A DNA stretch of 10,279 bases from Nitrospinota bacterium (GCA_030740135.1 JASLXW010000108.1:1-10279); one strand, 5' to 3'; positions 1-7,353 are shown, counted from the first letter of the stretch. Notes: a model not told the origin generated them from the letters alone. Numbers and translations are program-made.

Positions 1-1
1 C

Positions 2-40
2 CTGGACGGCAAGCTGTCGGAAGAGAGGGTGCTTCAATAG
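2..40 (+). CDS. C-terminal end of an unidentified upstream gene (partial)
   Basis: An open frame enters from the left edge, reads [12 protein letters not shown] and stops at TAG (38-40). The last G of that stop is the first base of the GTG start proposed for rpe, so the two genes would be translationally coupled. Twelve residues are too few to name a family. In related gene orders a 16S rRNA methyltransferase (rsmB/sun) or a PASTA-domain protein precedes rpe, but nothing here decides between them. The frame being open over so short a stretch is weak evidence by itself; the TAGTG junction is the main support. Confidence 0.35.
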   Translation: MDGKLSEERVLQ

Positions 41-778
41 TGCCGGCGGGACCCCCAGAGAAGATTCGCGTTGCGCCCTCTCTCCTGGCGTGCGATTTCA
101 CCCGCCTCGGGGAGGAGGTGAGGCGGGTGATCGACGCGGGCGCGGACTGGCTCCACATCGATGTCATGGACGGGCGGTTCGTCCCGAACCTGACCCTGGG
201 GCCGTTGGCGGTCGAAGCCGTCCGAAGCGCCAGGGGAGCGGAGCGACGTCCTCCTGGACGTTCACCTGATGATGGTCGAGCCCGAGCGGCACCTCGACGC
301 CTTTGTTCAGGCCGGGGCGGACGTTCTGACCGTTCACGCCGAGACGTGTCCCCATCTTCACCGGACGATCGAGGCCATCCGCAAAATGACGACGTCCCGG
401 GGCGAGCCGATGCGCGCGGGGGTCGCGATAAACCCGGCCACCCCGCCGGAAGCGGTTTTCGAGGTCCTTGCGCTCGCCGACCTGGTTCTCCTGATGACCG
501 TGAACCCGGGGTTCGGGGGACAGCGCTTTATCCGGAGCGTCCTGCCGAAAATCCGGCGGGTGAGCGAGCGTCTGGATTCGGCGGCCGTCCGGCCGATCCT
601 CGAGGTGGACGGGGGGGTGGATCCGGACACCGCCGGTCCGGCCATTGAAGCCGGCGCGCGGATGCTGGTGGCCGGTACGGCGGTTTTCGGTCAGGAGGAT
701 TATCGAGGGGCGATCGCCCGGATTCGCGCCGCCTCCCCTGATGGGCCGGATAAAGACGGGGCGGACGGCGTCCCATGA
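40..778 (+). CDS. rpe: Ribulose-phosphate 3-epimerase, with an apparent 1-base frameshift
   Basis: Rpe interconverts ribulose 5-phosphate and xylulose 5-phosphate in the pentose phosphate/Calvin pathways; it is a cytosolic metal-dependent TIM barrel. Family motifs are present in order: APSLLACDF near residue 12, HIDVMDG with metal-ligand His39 and Asp41, LDVHLMM (His75), NPGFGGQ, EVDGGVD and AGTAVFG. They fall in two frames: the first from GTG 40 to about 235, the second from about 240 to TGA 776-778. Removing one G from the GGGG at 233-236 restores a single 245-residue protein reading [14 protein letters not shown], a normal family length. The GTG start overlaps the upstream stop and has a purine-rich AGAGAGGG about 10 bases before it. 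The product is certain; whether the break is real or a read error is not. Confidence 0.93.
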
Positions 779-800
779 GAGCGGGAGGTGGGAAATCCCG

Positions 801-830
801 TTGACGGGGAGGTTCCTCCGGGTCTAAGTT
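801..830 (+). promoter_or_regulatory. Weak candidate promoter for ffh
   Basis: The 106-base gap between rpe and ffh contains TTGACG (801-806; five of six bases of the -35 consensus) followed after 18 bases by TAAGTT (825-830; a poor -10). The spacer contains the palindrome GGAGG-TT-CCTCC (808-819). This may give ffh and the downstream ribosomal genes their own start, but the -10 is weak and such matches arise by chance. I see no convincing terminator after rpe. Confidence 0.22.
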
Positions 831-884
831 AACGCCTTACGTTCCCGCGTCTTTGAGCGTTTTTTTGTCCACGATGGGTTGGTC

Positions 885-2240
885 ATGTTCGAGAATTTAA
901 GCCGCCGCCTGGAAGGGGTCTTCAAGAGGCTTCGCGGGCGGGGAAAACTAAGCGAATCCGACGTCACCGAAGCCCTGCGGGAGGTCCGTCTCGCGTTGCT
1001 GGAGGCGGACGTCCACTTCAGGGTCGTGAAGCAATTCGTCGCCGCGGTTCGTGAAAGGGCCGTCGGCGCCGATGTGATGAAGAGCCTGACGCCGGGACAG
1101 CAGGTCGTCAAGATTGTCCACGCGGAGCTGGTGTCCCTGATGGGCGAGCGGGCCGCGCCATTGGCCCAGGCGGAAGCGCCCCCGACGGTCATCCTCCTGA
1201 CGGGTCTTCATGGGGCGGGAAAAACCACTACGGCCGCGAAGCTGGCCGGCCGGTTCAAACGGGAAGGAAAGCGGCCCTATCTGGCGCCGTGCGATTTGAG
1301 TCGGCCCGCCGCCGTCGACCAGCTTACCGTGTTGGGGCGGTCGCTGGAGACGCCGGTGTTCGATCCGGCGGGGATAGCGGACCCCGTATCCGCCGCGAAT
1401 GCGGCGTTGGAGGCCGCCCGGGCGGAGGGATCGGATGTGCTGATCGTGGATTCGGCCGGCCGGCTTCAAATTGACGAAGACCTGATGGGCGAGCTCGGAC
1501 GGATGTGCGAGGCGCTCCGGCCGGACGAACGGCTTCTCGTGGCGGACGCCATGACGGGGCAGCAGGCCGTCGATCTGGCAAGGGCCTTCCATGAAGCGGT
1601 CGAGCTCACCGGAGTGGTTCTGACGAAGATGGATGGGGACGCGCGCGGGGGCGCCGCCCTGTCGATTCGCGCGGAAGTGGGGATCCCCATCAAGTTTCTG
1701 GGCGTCGGTGAGCGGCTGGAAGCGGTCGAGACCTTTCACCCGGAGCGGATGGCCTCCCGGATTCTCGGGATGGGGGACGTCCTCTCGCTGATCGAGCGGG
1801 CGGAGTCCGCCCTGTCGGCCGAGGAGGCCGCGGGCCTGGCCGAGAAGGCCCGGACCGCTTCTTTCACGCTGGAGGATTTTCGGGACCAGCTCCTGCAGTT
1901 GAGGAAAATGGGTCCGCTGGACGAGCTGCTCGAGATGATTCCGGGCGTCAACAAGCTGAAAGGGATTCAGGGCGGGGAGGATCAACTGGTCAAGATTGGG
2001 GCCATGATCGATTCGATGACGCCGGCCGAGCGGAGAGACCACGCCCTCATCAACGGAAGCCGCCGCCGCCGGATCGCGGCGGGCAGCGGCGCCACCGTCC
2101 AGGACCTGAACCAGTTGCTCAAGCAGTTCGCCCAGATGAAGAAAATGATGGGCATGACGACCCGGGGCGGGCGGGGCGGAAAGCGGCGGCGGGCGATGGC
2201 GGGCCTGCCGGGGTTGCCCGGTTTCCCCGGAAGTTCATAG
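885..2240 (+). CDS. ffh: Signal recognition particle GTPase Ffh (SRP54)
   Basis: Ffh binds 4.5S RNA and signal sequences of nascent inner-membrane proteins and delivers ribosomes to FtsY. The 451-residue protein has the N-terminal helical bundle (MFENLSRRLEGVFKRLRG), the GTPase P-loop GLHGAGKTTTAAKLA, DLSRPAAVDQL, DSAGRLQIDEDLM, TKMDGDARGGAALS and GVGE. The C-terminal M domain follows, with PGVNKLKG and NGSRRRRIAAGSG, the RNA-binding Arg/Ser/Gly element, and then a Met-rich tail (QMKKMMGM). I chose ATG 885 because family members begin MFENL; a TTG at 879 would add only two residues. The usual GLQG of the P-loop reads GLHG and the usual DTAGR reads DSAGR, both mild variations. It stands upstream of rpsP, a common bacterial order. 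Confidence 0.98.
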   Translation: MFENLSRRLEGVFKRLRGRGKLSESDVTEALREVRLALLEADVHFRVVKQFVAAVRERAVGADVMKSLTPGQQVVKIVHAELVSLMGERAAPLAQAEAPPTVILLTGLHGAGKTTTAAKLAGRFKREGKRPYLAPCDLSRPAAVDQLTVLGRSLETPVFDPAGIADPVSAANAALEAARAEGSDVLIVDSAGRLQIDEDLMGELGRMCEALRPDERLLVADAMTGQQAVDLARAFHEAVELTGVVLTKMDGDARGGAALSIRAEVGIPIKFLGVGERLEAVETFHPERMASRILGMGDVLSLIERAESALSAEEAAGLAEKARTASFTLEDFRDQLLQLRKMGPLDELLEMIPGVNKLKGIQGGEDQLVKIGAMIDSMTPAERRDHALINGSRRRRIAAGSGATVQDLNQLLKQFAQMKKMMGMTTRGGRGGKRRRAMAGLPGLPGFPGSS

Positions 2241-2326
2241 ACGGACGCCGATGGGCGAGGGGAAAGGCCGAGCGCGCCCTTTGCCGAGCTCGATAAACGG
2301 ATTCAGACACTCGAGGAGGAAATCAG

Positions 2327-2608
2327 GTGGTTCGCATTCGGCTCTGGCGCATGGGCGCCAAGAAGCGTCCCTTCTACCGGGTCGTGGTGGCCGATTCCCG
2401 CTCCCCGCGGGACGGCAGGATTATCGAAAGTCTCGGAACCTACGATCCGGGGACGGACCCGGTCTCGGTGTCCATCGACCCGGAGCGCGCGCGTTACTGG
2501 CTGTCGTGCGGCGCCCGGCCTTCGGACACGGTCCGGACCCTGTTCAAGAAGGCGGGAGTGTATCACGCGGAGTCTTTGTCCGATTCCGCGCCGGGCGGGG
2601 GGGCGTAG
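2327..2608 (+). CDS. rpsP: 30S ribosomal protein bS16
   Basis: bS16 is a small-subunit protein needed for 30S assembly. The 93-residue product opens [31 protein letters not shown], of which [24 protein letters not shown] is the family signature, then IESLGTYDP and the [20 protein letters not shown] segment. The GTG start has a strong Shine-Dalgarno GAGGAGG (2313-2319) eight bases before it. The C-terminal tail is short and low in complexity (SDSAPGGGA). It is the first gene of the rpsP-khpA-rimM-trmD-rplS cluster. Confidence 0.97.
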   Translation: MVRIRLWRMGAKKRPFYRVVVADSRSPRDGRIIESLGTYDPGTDPVSVSIDPERARYWLSCGARPSDTVRTLFKKAGVYHAESLSDSAPGGGA

Positions 2609-2656
2609 AGCGCCGTTCGAGGTTTGAGAGCGGGCGGCCCTTTCAGGGGAGAGGCG

Positions 2657-2887
2657 GTGAGAGGCCTCATTGAAGATATCGCCAGGGCGCTGGTCGATCA
2701 GCCGTCCCAAGTCCGTGTGGACGAAGTGGACCGGGGGGGGGGATCGACGCTCGAGCTCAAGGTGGCGGAGGGAGACCTGGGCAAGGTGATCGGCCGGGAG
2801 GGTCGAACGGCCAAGGCGATGCGCACCCTCCTGTCGGTGGTCTCCTCGCACCAGGGCAAGCGGTACGTCCTGAAGATCCTGGAATAG
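2657..2887 (+). CDS. khpA: KhpA, single KH-domain RNA-binding protein
   Basis: KhpA is a small KH-domain RNA-binding protein; in several bacteria it partners with KhpB/EloR and is regularly encoded between rpsP and rimM, exactly as here. With the GTG at 2657 the protein is 76 residues, the usual family size, and begins MRGLIEDIARALVDQP, matching the family opening. An earlier GTG at 2624 would add eleven unmatched residues. GGGGAGAGG (2646-2654) serves as ribosome binding site. The KH nucleic-acid loop GREG lies within VIGREGRTAKAMR. The stop is six bases before rimM. Confidence 0.93.
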   Translation: MRGLIEDIARALVDQPSQVRVDEVDRGGGSTLELKVAEGDLGKVIGREGRTAKAMRTLLSVVSSHQGKRYVLKILE

Positions 2888-2892
2888 GGCGG

Positions 2893-3438
2893 GTGGAGCC
2901 GCGGACCATCGCCCTCGGCCGGATCGTCAAGGCCCACGGCATCCGGGGGGAGGTTTCGGTCGAGCCATGGCTGGAATGCGGCGACGCGCTGGCGCCGGGG
3001 GCTCGGCTTTGGCTTCGGGGGTCCGAGGGGGAGGCCCGGCCTGGGCGCGTCGAGACCTCGCGTCCGCACGGGCGCCGCGTCCTGATTCGCCTCGAAGGGG
3101 TCTCGGATCGGGACCGCGCGGAGGCCCTGGTTCACGCCGAGATTCACGTGGACCGAAGGCGCCTGCCTCCGCTGGAAGAGGGTGAATACCTGTGGGAGGA
3201 TCTGGTCGGCCTGGCGGTTGTGGACGACGCCGGAAATCCGGTGGGCCGGTTGACCGGGATGCTGGCGACCGGACCCGGCGGGGAAAACGAGCTGCTCGTC
3301 GTTCAAGCGGGCGACGAGGAGGTTCTCTTGCCCATGACCCGGGAGGTTGTCCGCGAGGTGGACCTGGAAGGAGGGCGAATGAGGGTGAGCGTCCCGGAGG
3401 GCCTTCGGGTGTCGGGAGGAGAGGGCGATGATCTTTGA
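2893..3438 (+). CDS. rimM: 16S rRNA maturation factor RimM
   Basis: RimM assists 30S assembly by binding uS19 and helping head maturation. The 181-residue product has the N-terminal RimM barrel ([15 protein letters not shown] near residue 7, then [13 protein letters not shown]) and the C-terminal PRC-barrel half ([23 protein letters not shown], and [19 protein letters not shown]). GTG 2893 is chosen because the family pattern starts a few residues later. The 3-prime end overlaps trmD by 11 bases, which suggests translational coupling. Confidence 0.95.
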   Translation: MEPRTIALGRIVKAHGIRGEVSVEPWLECGDALAPGARLWLRGSEGEARPGRVETSRPHGRRVLIRLEGVSDRDRAEALVHAEIHVDRRRLPPLEEGEYLWEDLVGLAVVDDAGNPVGRLTGMLATGPGGENELLVVQAGDEEVLLPMTREVVREVDLEGGRMRVSVPEGLRVSGGEGDDL

Positions 3439-4189
3439 GGTCATCACCATTTTCCCCCGAATGTTCGATTCTCCCCTGGCCGAGGGCGTCCTGCACAAGG
3501 TCCATGACCTGAGAGACCACGCCGATGACCCCCATCGCTCCACGGACGATTACCCCTACGGGGGCGGCGGCGGGATGGTCGTGACGGCCGAGCCGATTGG
3601 GCGGGCGGTCGAGACCTTGCACAACGGCGATCCCCGGGCGAAGGTGATTTTTCTGACGCCCCAGGGACGGCCCTGGACGCAGGAGGGGGCGCGGGCCCTG
3701 GCGCGGGAGGATCGCGTCATTTTGCTCTGCGGCCGTTACGAGGGAGTGGATGAGCGCGTCCGGGAGATCTATGTTGATGAAGAGATCTCCATCGGCGATT
3801 ACGTTCTGACGGGCGGCGAGTTGCCCGCCCTCGTCGTGATCGACGCGGTCGCGAGGATGATCCCGGGGGTGCTGGGATGCGCGGAGTCGGCCGAAGAGGA
3901 TTCGTTCGCCGCCGGCCTCCTGGATTTCCCCCAGTACACCCGGCCGGAGACGTTCCAGGGGAGGCGGGCGCCGCCGGTGCTCCTGTCGGGCGATCACGGG
4001 GAGATCCGAAAATGGCGGGCCCGGGAGGCGCTGTTCAGGACGCTCGAAAGAAGGCCCGACCTCATCTGTGAGGATGGGATGGATGAAGAGAAACGCGAAT
4101 GGCTTGCCGAATGGCGTACAGGGCGCGCGGAAAAACAACCCGGTGGGGTTTCATCGGACGAGAGGTTGACCCGTCATGAACGTGATTGA
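3428..4189 (+). CDS. trmD: tRNA (guanine-N1)-methyltransferase TrmD, with a short N-terminal gap
   Basis: TrmD methylates G37 next to the anticodon with S-adenosylmethionine and prevents +1 frameshifting; it is usually essential and works as a trefoil-knot dimer. The 253-residue protein has VITIFPRMF at the start, [12 protein letters not shown], the knot [42 protein letters not shown], and [19 protein letters not shown]; the Asp of GLLD corresponds to the catalytic aspartate of known TrmD. GGAGGAGAGG (3415-3424) precedes ATG 3428. Between MF and the RD of LRDHA there are 15 residues, against 25 in the E. coli and H. influenzae enzymes as I recall them; the missing part is the A..xGLixi helix-strand segment. 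The end overlaps rplS by 14 bases. Confidence 0.96.
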   Translation: MIFEVITIFPRMFDSPLAEGVLHKVHDLRDHADDPHRSTDDYPYGGGGGMVVTAEPIGRAVETLHNGDPRAKVIFLTPQGRPWTQEGARALAREDRVILLCGRYEGVDERVREIYVDEEISIGDYVLTGGELPALVVIDAVARMIPGVLGCAESAEEDSFAAGLLDFPQYTRPETFQGRRAPPVLLSGDHGEIRKWRAREALFRTLERRPDLICEDGMDEEKREWLAEWRTGRAEKQPGGVSSDERLTRHERD

Positions 4190-4523
4190 TGAGCTGGAAA
4201 AATCCCAGATGAGAATGGACATTCCGGACTTCCGGTCCGGGGACACGGTGCGGGTGCACTCCCGAATCACCGAAGGAGACAAGGAGCGCATCCAGGTCTT
4301 CGAGGGCGTCGTGATCGCCCGCAAGAGCGGAGGATCGAAGGAAACCTTCACCGTGCGAAAGGTCTCCTACGGCGTCGGCGTGGAACGGATACTCCCTTTG
4401 CATTCTCCGCAGATCGACAAGATCGAAGTGGTGCGATTAGGCAAGGTGCGGCGCGCCAAGCTCTACTACCTCAGGGATCTCCGGGGAAAGGCCGCTCGAA
4501 TCTCGGAACGCAAGCGCCGCTGA
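4176..4523 (+). CDS. rplS: 50S ribosomal protein bL19
   Basis: bL19 sits at the subunit interface of the ribosome. The 115-residue product carries the family landmarks: [52 protein letters not shown] and [21 protein letters not shown], with the basic end SERKRR. The ATG lies inside the end of trmD, with AGAGGT (4161-4166) as a modest Shine-Dalgarno. The trmD-rplS overlap is common in bacteria. The stop is two bases before the rnhB start. Confidence 0.97.
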   Translation: MNVIDELEKSQMRMDIPDFRSGDTVRVHSRITEGDKERIQVFEGVVIARKSGGSKETFTVRKVSYGVGVERILPLHSPQIDKIEVVRLGKVRRAKLYYLRDLRGKAARISERKRR

Positions 4524-4525
4524 CC

Positions 4526-5221
4526 GTGGCCGTCGGCTGGCGTTGGGAACAGGAGAAATGGGGCGCCGGCCGGTCCAGTGTGGCCGGCGTGGACGAGGCC
4601 GGACGGGGACCGATCGCCGGACCGGTCGTCGCGGCGGCGGTGGTCCTGCCCCCCGATTGCGCGCTGCCGGGCCTGGACGACTCCAAGCGGCTGAAGCCGG
4701 AAGCGCGCGAATCCCTGTATCGGCTGATTGTGGATGAGGCGCGGGGATGGGCCGTCGTTTCCGAAACGGCGGAAGTGATCGATCGAATCAACATCCTCCA
4801 GGCCGCCCTGCGGGCCATGGCGGGGGCGGTTCGTCGCCTGACGCCCGCGCCCGATTGTCTTCTGGTGGACGGCCTGCATCCGGTCCCCCTCCCCCCCGGC
4901 CTTCACATCGAGCAGACCCCGGTGGTTCATGGGGACGCTCAAAGCGTGTCCATCGCGGCCGCCTCCATCCTCGCCAAAGTCAGTCGGGACAGACAGATGG
5001 AGGAGTTCGACCGCCTGCACCCGGGATATGGGTTCGCGCGCCACAAGGGATATCCGACCCCGGCCCACCTGGAAGCTTTGAGGCGGCTCGGCCCCTCTCC
5101 CATTCACCGAAAGAGCTTCCGCCCCGTTCGCGAGGTTCAAAGCGACGCCGCGAATGGGGAACGGCTTCCCGAATCCGGTCCGGCGCCGATCTCCCGGCCT
5201 CCGGCCCAGCCGGGGGCGTGA
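4526..5221 (+). CDS. rnhB: Ribonuclease HII
   Basis: RNase HII cuts RNA in RNA-DNA hybrids and removes single ribonucleotides from DNA. Its four acidic active-site residues can be placed: Asp and Glu in GVDEAGRGPIAGPV (near residue 22), Asp in LLVDG, and Asp in SRDRQM; DDSKRLK and the late block GYGFARHKGYPTPAHLEAL are also family-typical. The GTG start follows the rplS stop by two bases and has no visible Shine-Dalgarno, so it probably depends on coupling to rplS. After SPIHRKSFRPV there is a low-complexity Pro/Ser tail of about 30 residues that shows no domain. At 231 residues it is slightly long for the family. Confidence 0.96.
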   Translation: MAVGWRWEQEKWGAGRSSVAGVDEAGRGPIAGPVVAAAVVLPPDCALPGLDDSKRLKPEARESLYRLIVDEARGWAVVSETAEVIDRINILQAALRAMAGAVRRLTPAPDCLLVDGLHPVPLPPGLHIEQTPVVHGDAQSVSIAAASILAKVSRDRQMEEFDRLHPGYGFARHKGYPTPAHLEALRRLGPSPIHRKSFRPVREVQSDAANGERLPESGPAPISRPPAQPGA

Positions 5222-5222
5222 T

Positions 5223-5401
5223 ATGGCTTTCTGGAACAGGGCCTCGGCGAATCCTCCCCCCCCGACCCGCGGCACGCACTGGGGAGGCGGGGGGAGGAAG
5301 AGGGCGCGCGCTACCTGCGAAGGCTGGAGGCGTTGAAGTGGGAGGTGAGCGTTGAGGCTTTGAGAAAGAGGGCTGAGAAGGGCCAGGGGGCAAGCCCTTG
5401 A
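5223..5401 (+). pseudogene. yraN: Remnant of yraN (UPF0102 endonuclease-like), frameshifted and truncated
   Basis: YraN proteins, about 115-130 residues with a Holliday-junction-resolvase-like nuclease fold, commonly follow rnhB. Here ATG 5223, one base after the rnhB stop, reads MAFWNRASANPPPP into a C8 tract (5256-5263). The next frame then reads DPRHALGRRGEEEGARYLRRL, the typical YraN N-terminus. Adding one C would join the halves. Past about position 5326 the family pattern ends: the expected GYxIlxxNxR and the nuclease motif (GEIDLI...FVEVK) are absent. The frame runs through unrelated LEALKWEVSVEALRKRAEKG to TGA 5399-5401. So the gene is broken twice, and about 80 C-terminal residues are missing. 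The breakpoint coincides with the edge of the accessory caspase region, which points to a replacement or insertion. Confidence 0.72.
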
Positions 5402-5421
5402 GTCGGTTGACTCCCTGGACC
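5380..5421. other. Nested inverted repeats that could fold into a three-helix element
   Basis: CCAGG (5383-5387) pairs with CCTGG (5414-5418). Directly inside it lie two hairpins: GGGC-AA-GCCC (5388-5397) and GAGTC-GGTT-GACTC (5400-5413), separated only by TT. The outer stem continues past one G-A mismatch with GG/CC (5380-5381 with 5420-5421). Every base except TT and the loops is used. It lies in the convergent gap between yraN and the caspase gene, about 40 bases past the caspase stop. It may be a bidirectional transcription end, although neither strand shows a clear U-run, or a recombination or mobile-element end. Confidence 0.45.
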
Positions 5422-5424
5422 CCC

Positions 5425-5456
5425 AAAAGGGTAAAAGGGCGAAAGGACAAAGGGTA
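5425..5456. repeat. Four tandem imperfect 8-mers
   Basis: The sequence reads AAAAGGGT, AAAAGGGC, GAAAGGAC, AAAGGGTA in direct succession, a period-8 array ending two bases before the stop codon of the caspase gene on the other strand. It is purine-only except for T or C at the unit ends. No coding role is likely; it resembles low-complexity spacer sequence found beside mobile or accessory genes. Confidence 0.55.
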
Positions 5457-5457
5457 A

Positions 5458-7303
5458 TCAAGGAGCCTTGGCGCAACGAAATCCCAGGAAGATGTACCAG
5501 TTATCCTGTCGGAACCTGGCCCGGTTCGCCGCGCGGAAGTCCGCTGGAAAGCTGTAGAGCCACGAGCCGCCGCGAACCACGCGCCTGGTGCCCGTAGCAG
5601 GACCCTTCGGGTTGCGAGCCGGGGCATTCCGGTAATAATCCGCATTGAACCAGTCCCCCACCCACTCCCACACGTTCCCCGACATGTCCACCGCCCCGTA
5701 TGGACTCCGGTGGGTGTTGTACGTCCGATCCACCGGGTGTGTCTTGCCACCGCTGTTCTTCGACCAGATGACCTTCGTGGGGTCCCACTGGCCCCCCCAG
5801 GGGTATTTCCGGCCATTCACCCCGCGCGCGGTTTTCTCCCATTCGGCCTCCGTCGGCAAGCGCTTCCGCGCCCATCCGCAATACGCATTCGCGTTGCGCC
5901 ATCTCACTCCAACGACAGGATTATTCAGGGCCTTCAAGGACGAGCCCAGCTTCTTGTAATCGTCATCCGTCTCGGTCTCAACGTTGTACTTGCTCCCCGA
6001 CTCCATCCATTCAGGCTGGTTCGAGCTGGTCGCACGCACGAACTTCATATAGGCCGCGTTTGTCACCGGGTACTTGTCGATGTAAAACTCATCCAGGTAA
6101 ACCCGCCGCCGGGGTTTCTCGTCCTTCTGCCCGCTGTTGCTCCCCATGATGAACCAACCCGCCGGGACCTTGACCATCGCGTCCAGGCCGCTGCCAATCT
6201 GTTGAGGGGTGCCCGGGCCGACGGCGACTTTCGGGCGTTCACGTTCCTTTCGAAGACGGCGTTCCGCCTCCTCAGCTTGGCGATTGAAGGCTGCTATGCG
6301 TTCCCTCTGACGGCGAAGTCGTCCCTTCGCTTCACGTTGCTTGTCGGCACTAGCAATCCTCTCCTTGAGCCTGCGCTCTTCTTCGGCAAGCCTCCGGGCC
6401 TCCCCCTTCACATTTTCTCCACCCAAACGAAAGACAAATTGCCCCTCCCCGATCTGGCCCGCCTGTGGGTCTTGGTCCACGCCCGGTTCACCGGAGACGC
6501 GGTTGCGAACAAACGCAGCCAACTCGTCAAAGCGTAGAAGTCCGTCTGGTCCCCCTCCGGCCTCGTCCGCATTCCCCGCGAGGCCCTTCAGCAGGTGCCA
6601 TGTGAACACCCCGTGGCCGTAGGAGCCTTTCTCTATCGCCTTCTGTCCGGCGCGTCCCGCCGTGAGGATCTGGATCACGGGCTCACTCAGCCAGCGCTCA
6701 AGCCGCCGGGGTGTGATTCCGACCGCGTTGATGTCCTTCGAGCGGACGGCGTACCCGCTGAAGCAGGCGTCCACCGAAATCATCTTGTGGCGGGGAGCAA
6801 GCAGCTCCACTCGGGCCATCAGTGTTCTCATGTCCAGCGCTCGGGCCGGGGGCCGCTTCATGAAGGGCCTCTTGCGCGTCGGCCAGTCGTAGACGACCGA
6901 ATCATAGGTCAACAAGAAGCCTGCCTGTTTCCTGTGTACCTGGATTGTGCTCCCATGCCCGGAGAAGTAGAGAAAAAGCCGGTCGTTCTCGCCCATCTTC
7001 GAGTTGAGGTCTTCTTCCAGGACGCGAATCACCTCATCCCTAGTCGCTTTTGGACCTAAGGAGGAGGCGGATGTTTCCTTTGGGGAACCCGAGACGCCCG
7101 AGGCTCTTTGCCACGGCCCGGGCATCGGCCTCTGCGTATTCCAATCGGGGGATCTTGGAAGAGTGATAGCGGTTGATCCCCACCACGAGCGCCCAGGAGT
7201 TTGTGTACAGGCGCTTGCCGCTACCAGGCGTCTGAGCCAGAGCGGGCCAGGCAAGGAGGCAGGAAATCAGGGCAGCACTCAGGATGCTTCGCCGAAACCG
7301 CAT
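5458..7303 (-). CDS. Exported caspase-like (peptidase C14) protein with C-terminal SUMF1/FGE-like domain; one frameshift
   Basis: The gene starts at ATG 7303 with a signal peptide (MRFRRSILSAALISCLLAWPALAQ, likely cut after ALA). The caspase fold runs from about residue 35 (NSWALVVGINRY) to 292. It has the catalytic His in YFSGHGS (about 116) and Cys in VDACFSGY (about 180); the Asp two residues before the Cys is the metacaspase-type S1 residue that favours Arg/Lys. A charged, probably helical linker (about 297-358) follows, then a SUMF1/FGE-like domain (about 375-614): VPAGWFIMGS, LPTEAEWEKTARG, YPWGG, DMSGNVWEWVGDW, RVVRGGSW and LGFRCA. The two active-site cysteines of true formylglycine-generating enzymes are replaced by about Asp and Asn, so it is more likely a binding module. 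The frame breaks after codon 82 at CTT-AGG (7060-7055); skipping the A gives a 614-residue protein. Pseudogene, read error or recoding are all possible. It lies in a less GC-rich island with its own promoter. Confidence 0.88.
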
Positions 7304-7353
7304 GCCGTACCCCCATCTTGTATGCGGGGTCTGTGTCTTTTTGGATTGACAAC

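Noticed and set aside
948..2042. Long open frame of 364 residues on the - strand opposite ffh
   Set aside because: ffh on the other strand has full family motifs; the antisense frame has no recognisable domain and is open because of the high GC content.
2281..2345. Coiled-coil-like reading [18 protein letters not shown] just before rpsP
   Set aside because: No start codon or ribosome site fits, the frame runs through the rpsP start without family pattern, and the gap is only 86 bases.
2927..4138. 403-residue - strand frame opposite rimM and trmD
   Set aside because: Its sequence is Pro/Arg/Gly-rich without motifs, and it covers two well-identified genes.
5380..5421. The three-helix element as a tRNA or tRNA-like gene
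   Set aside because: At 42 bases it is too short, with no T-arm or anticodon-arm consensus and no CCA-proximal 7-bp stem.
5710..6537. 275-residue + strand frame opposite the caspase/SUMF1 gene
   Set aside because: The - strand has clear domain motifs through the entire stretch; the + frame shows none.
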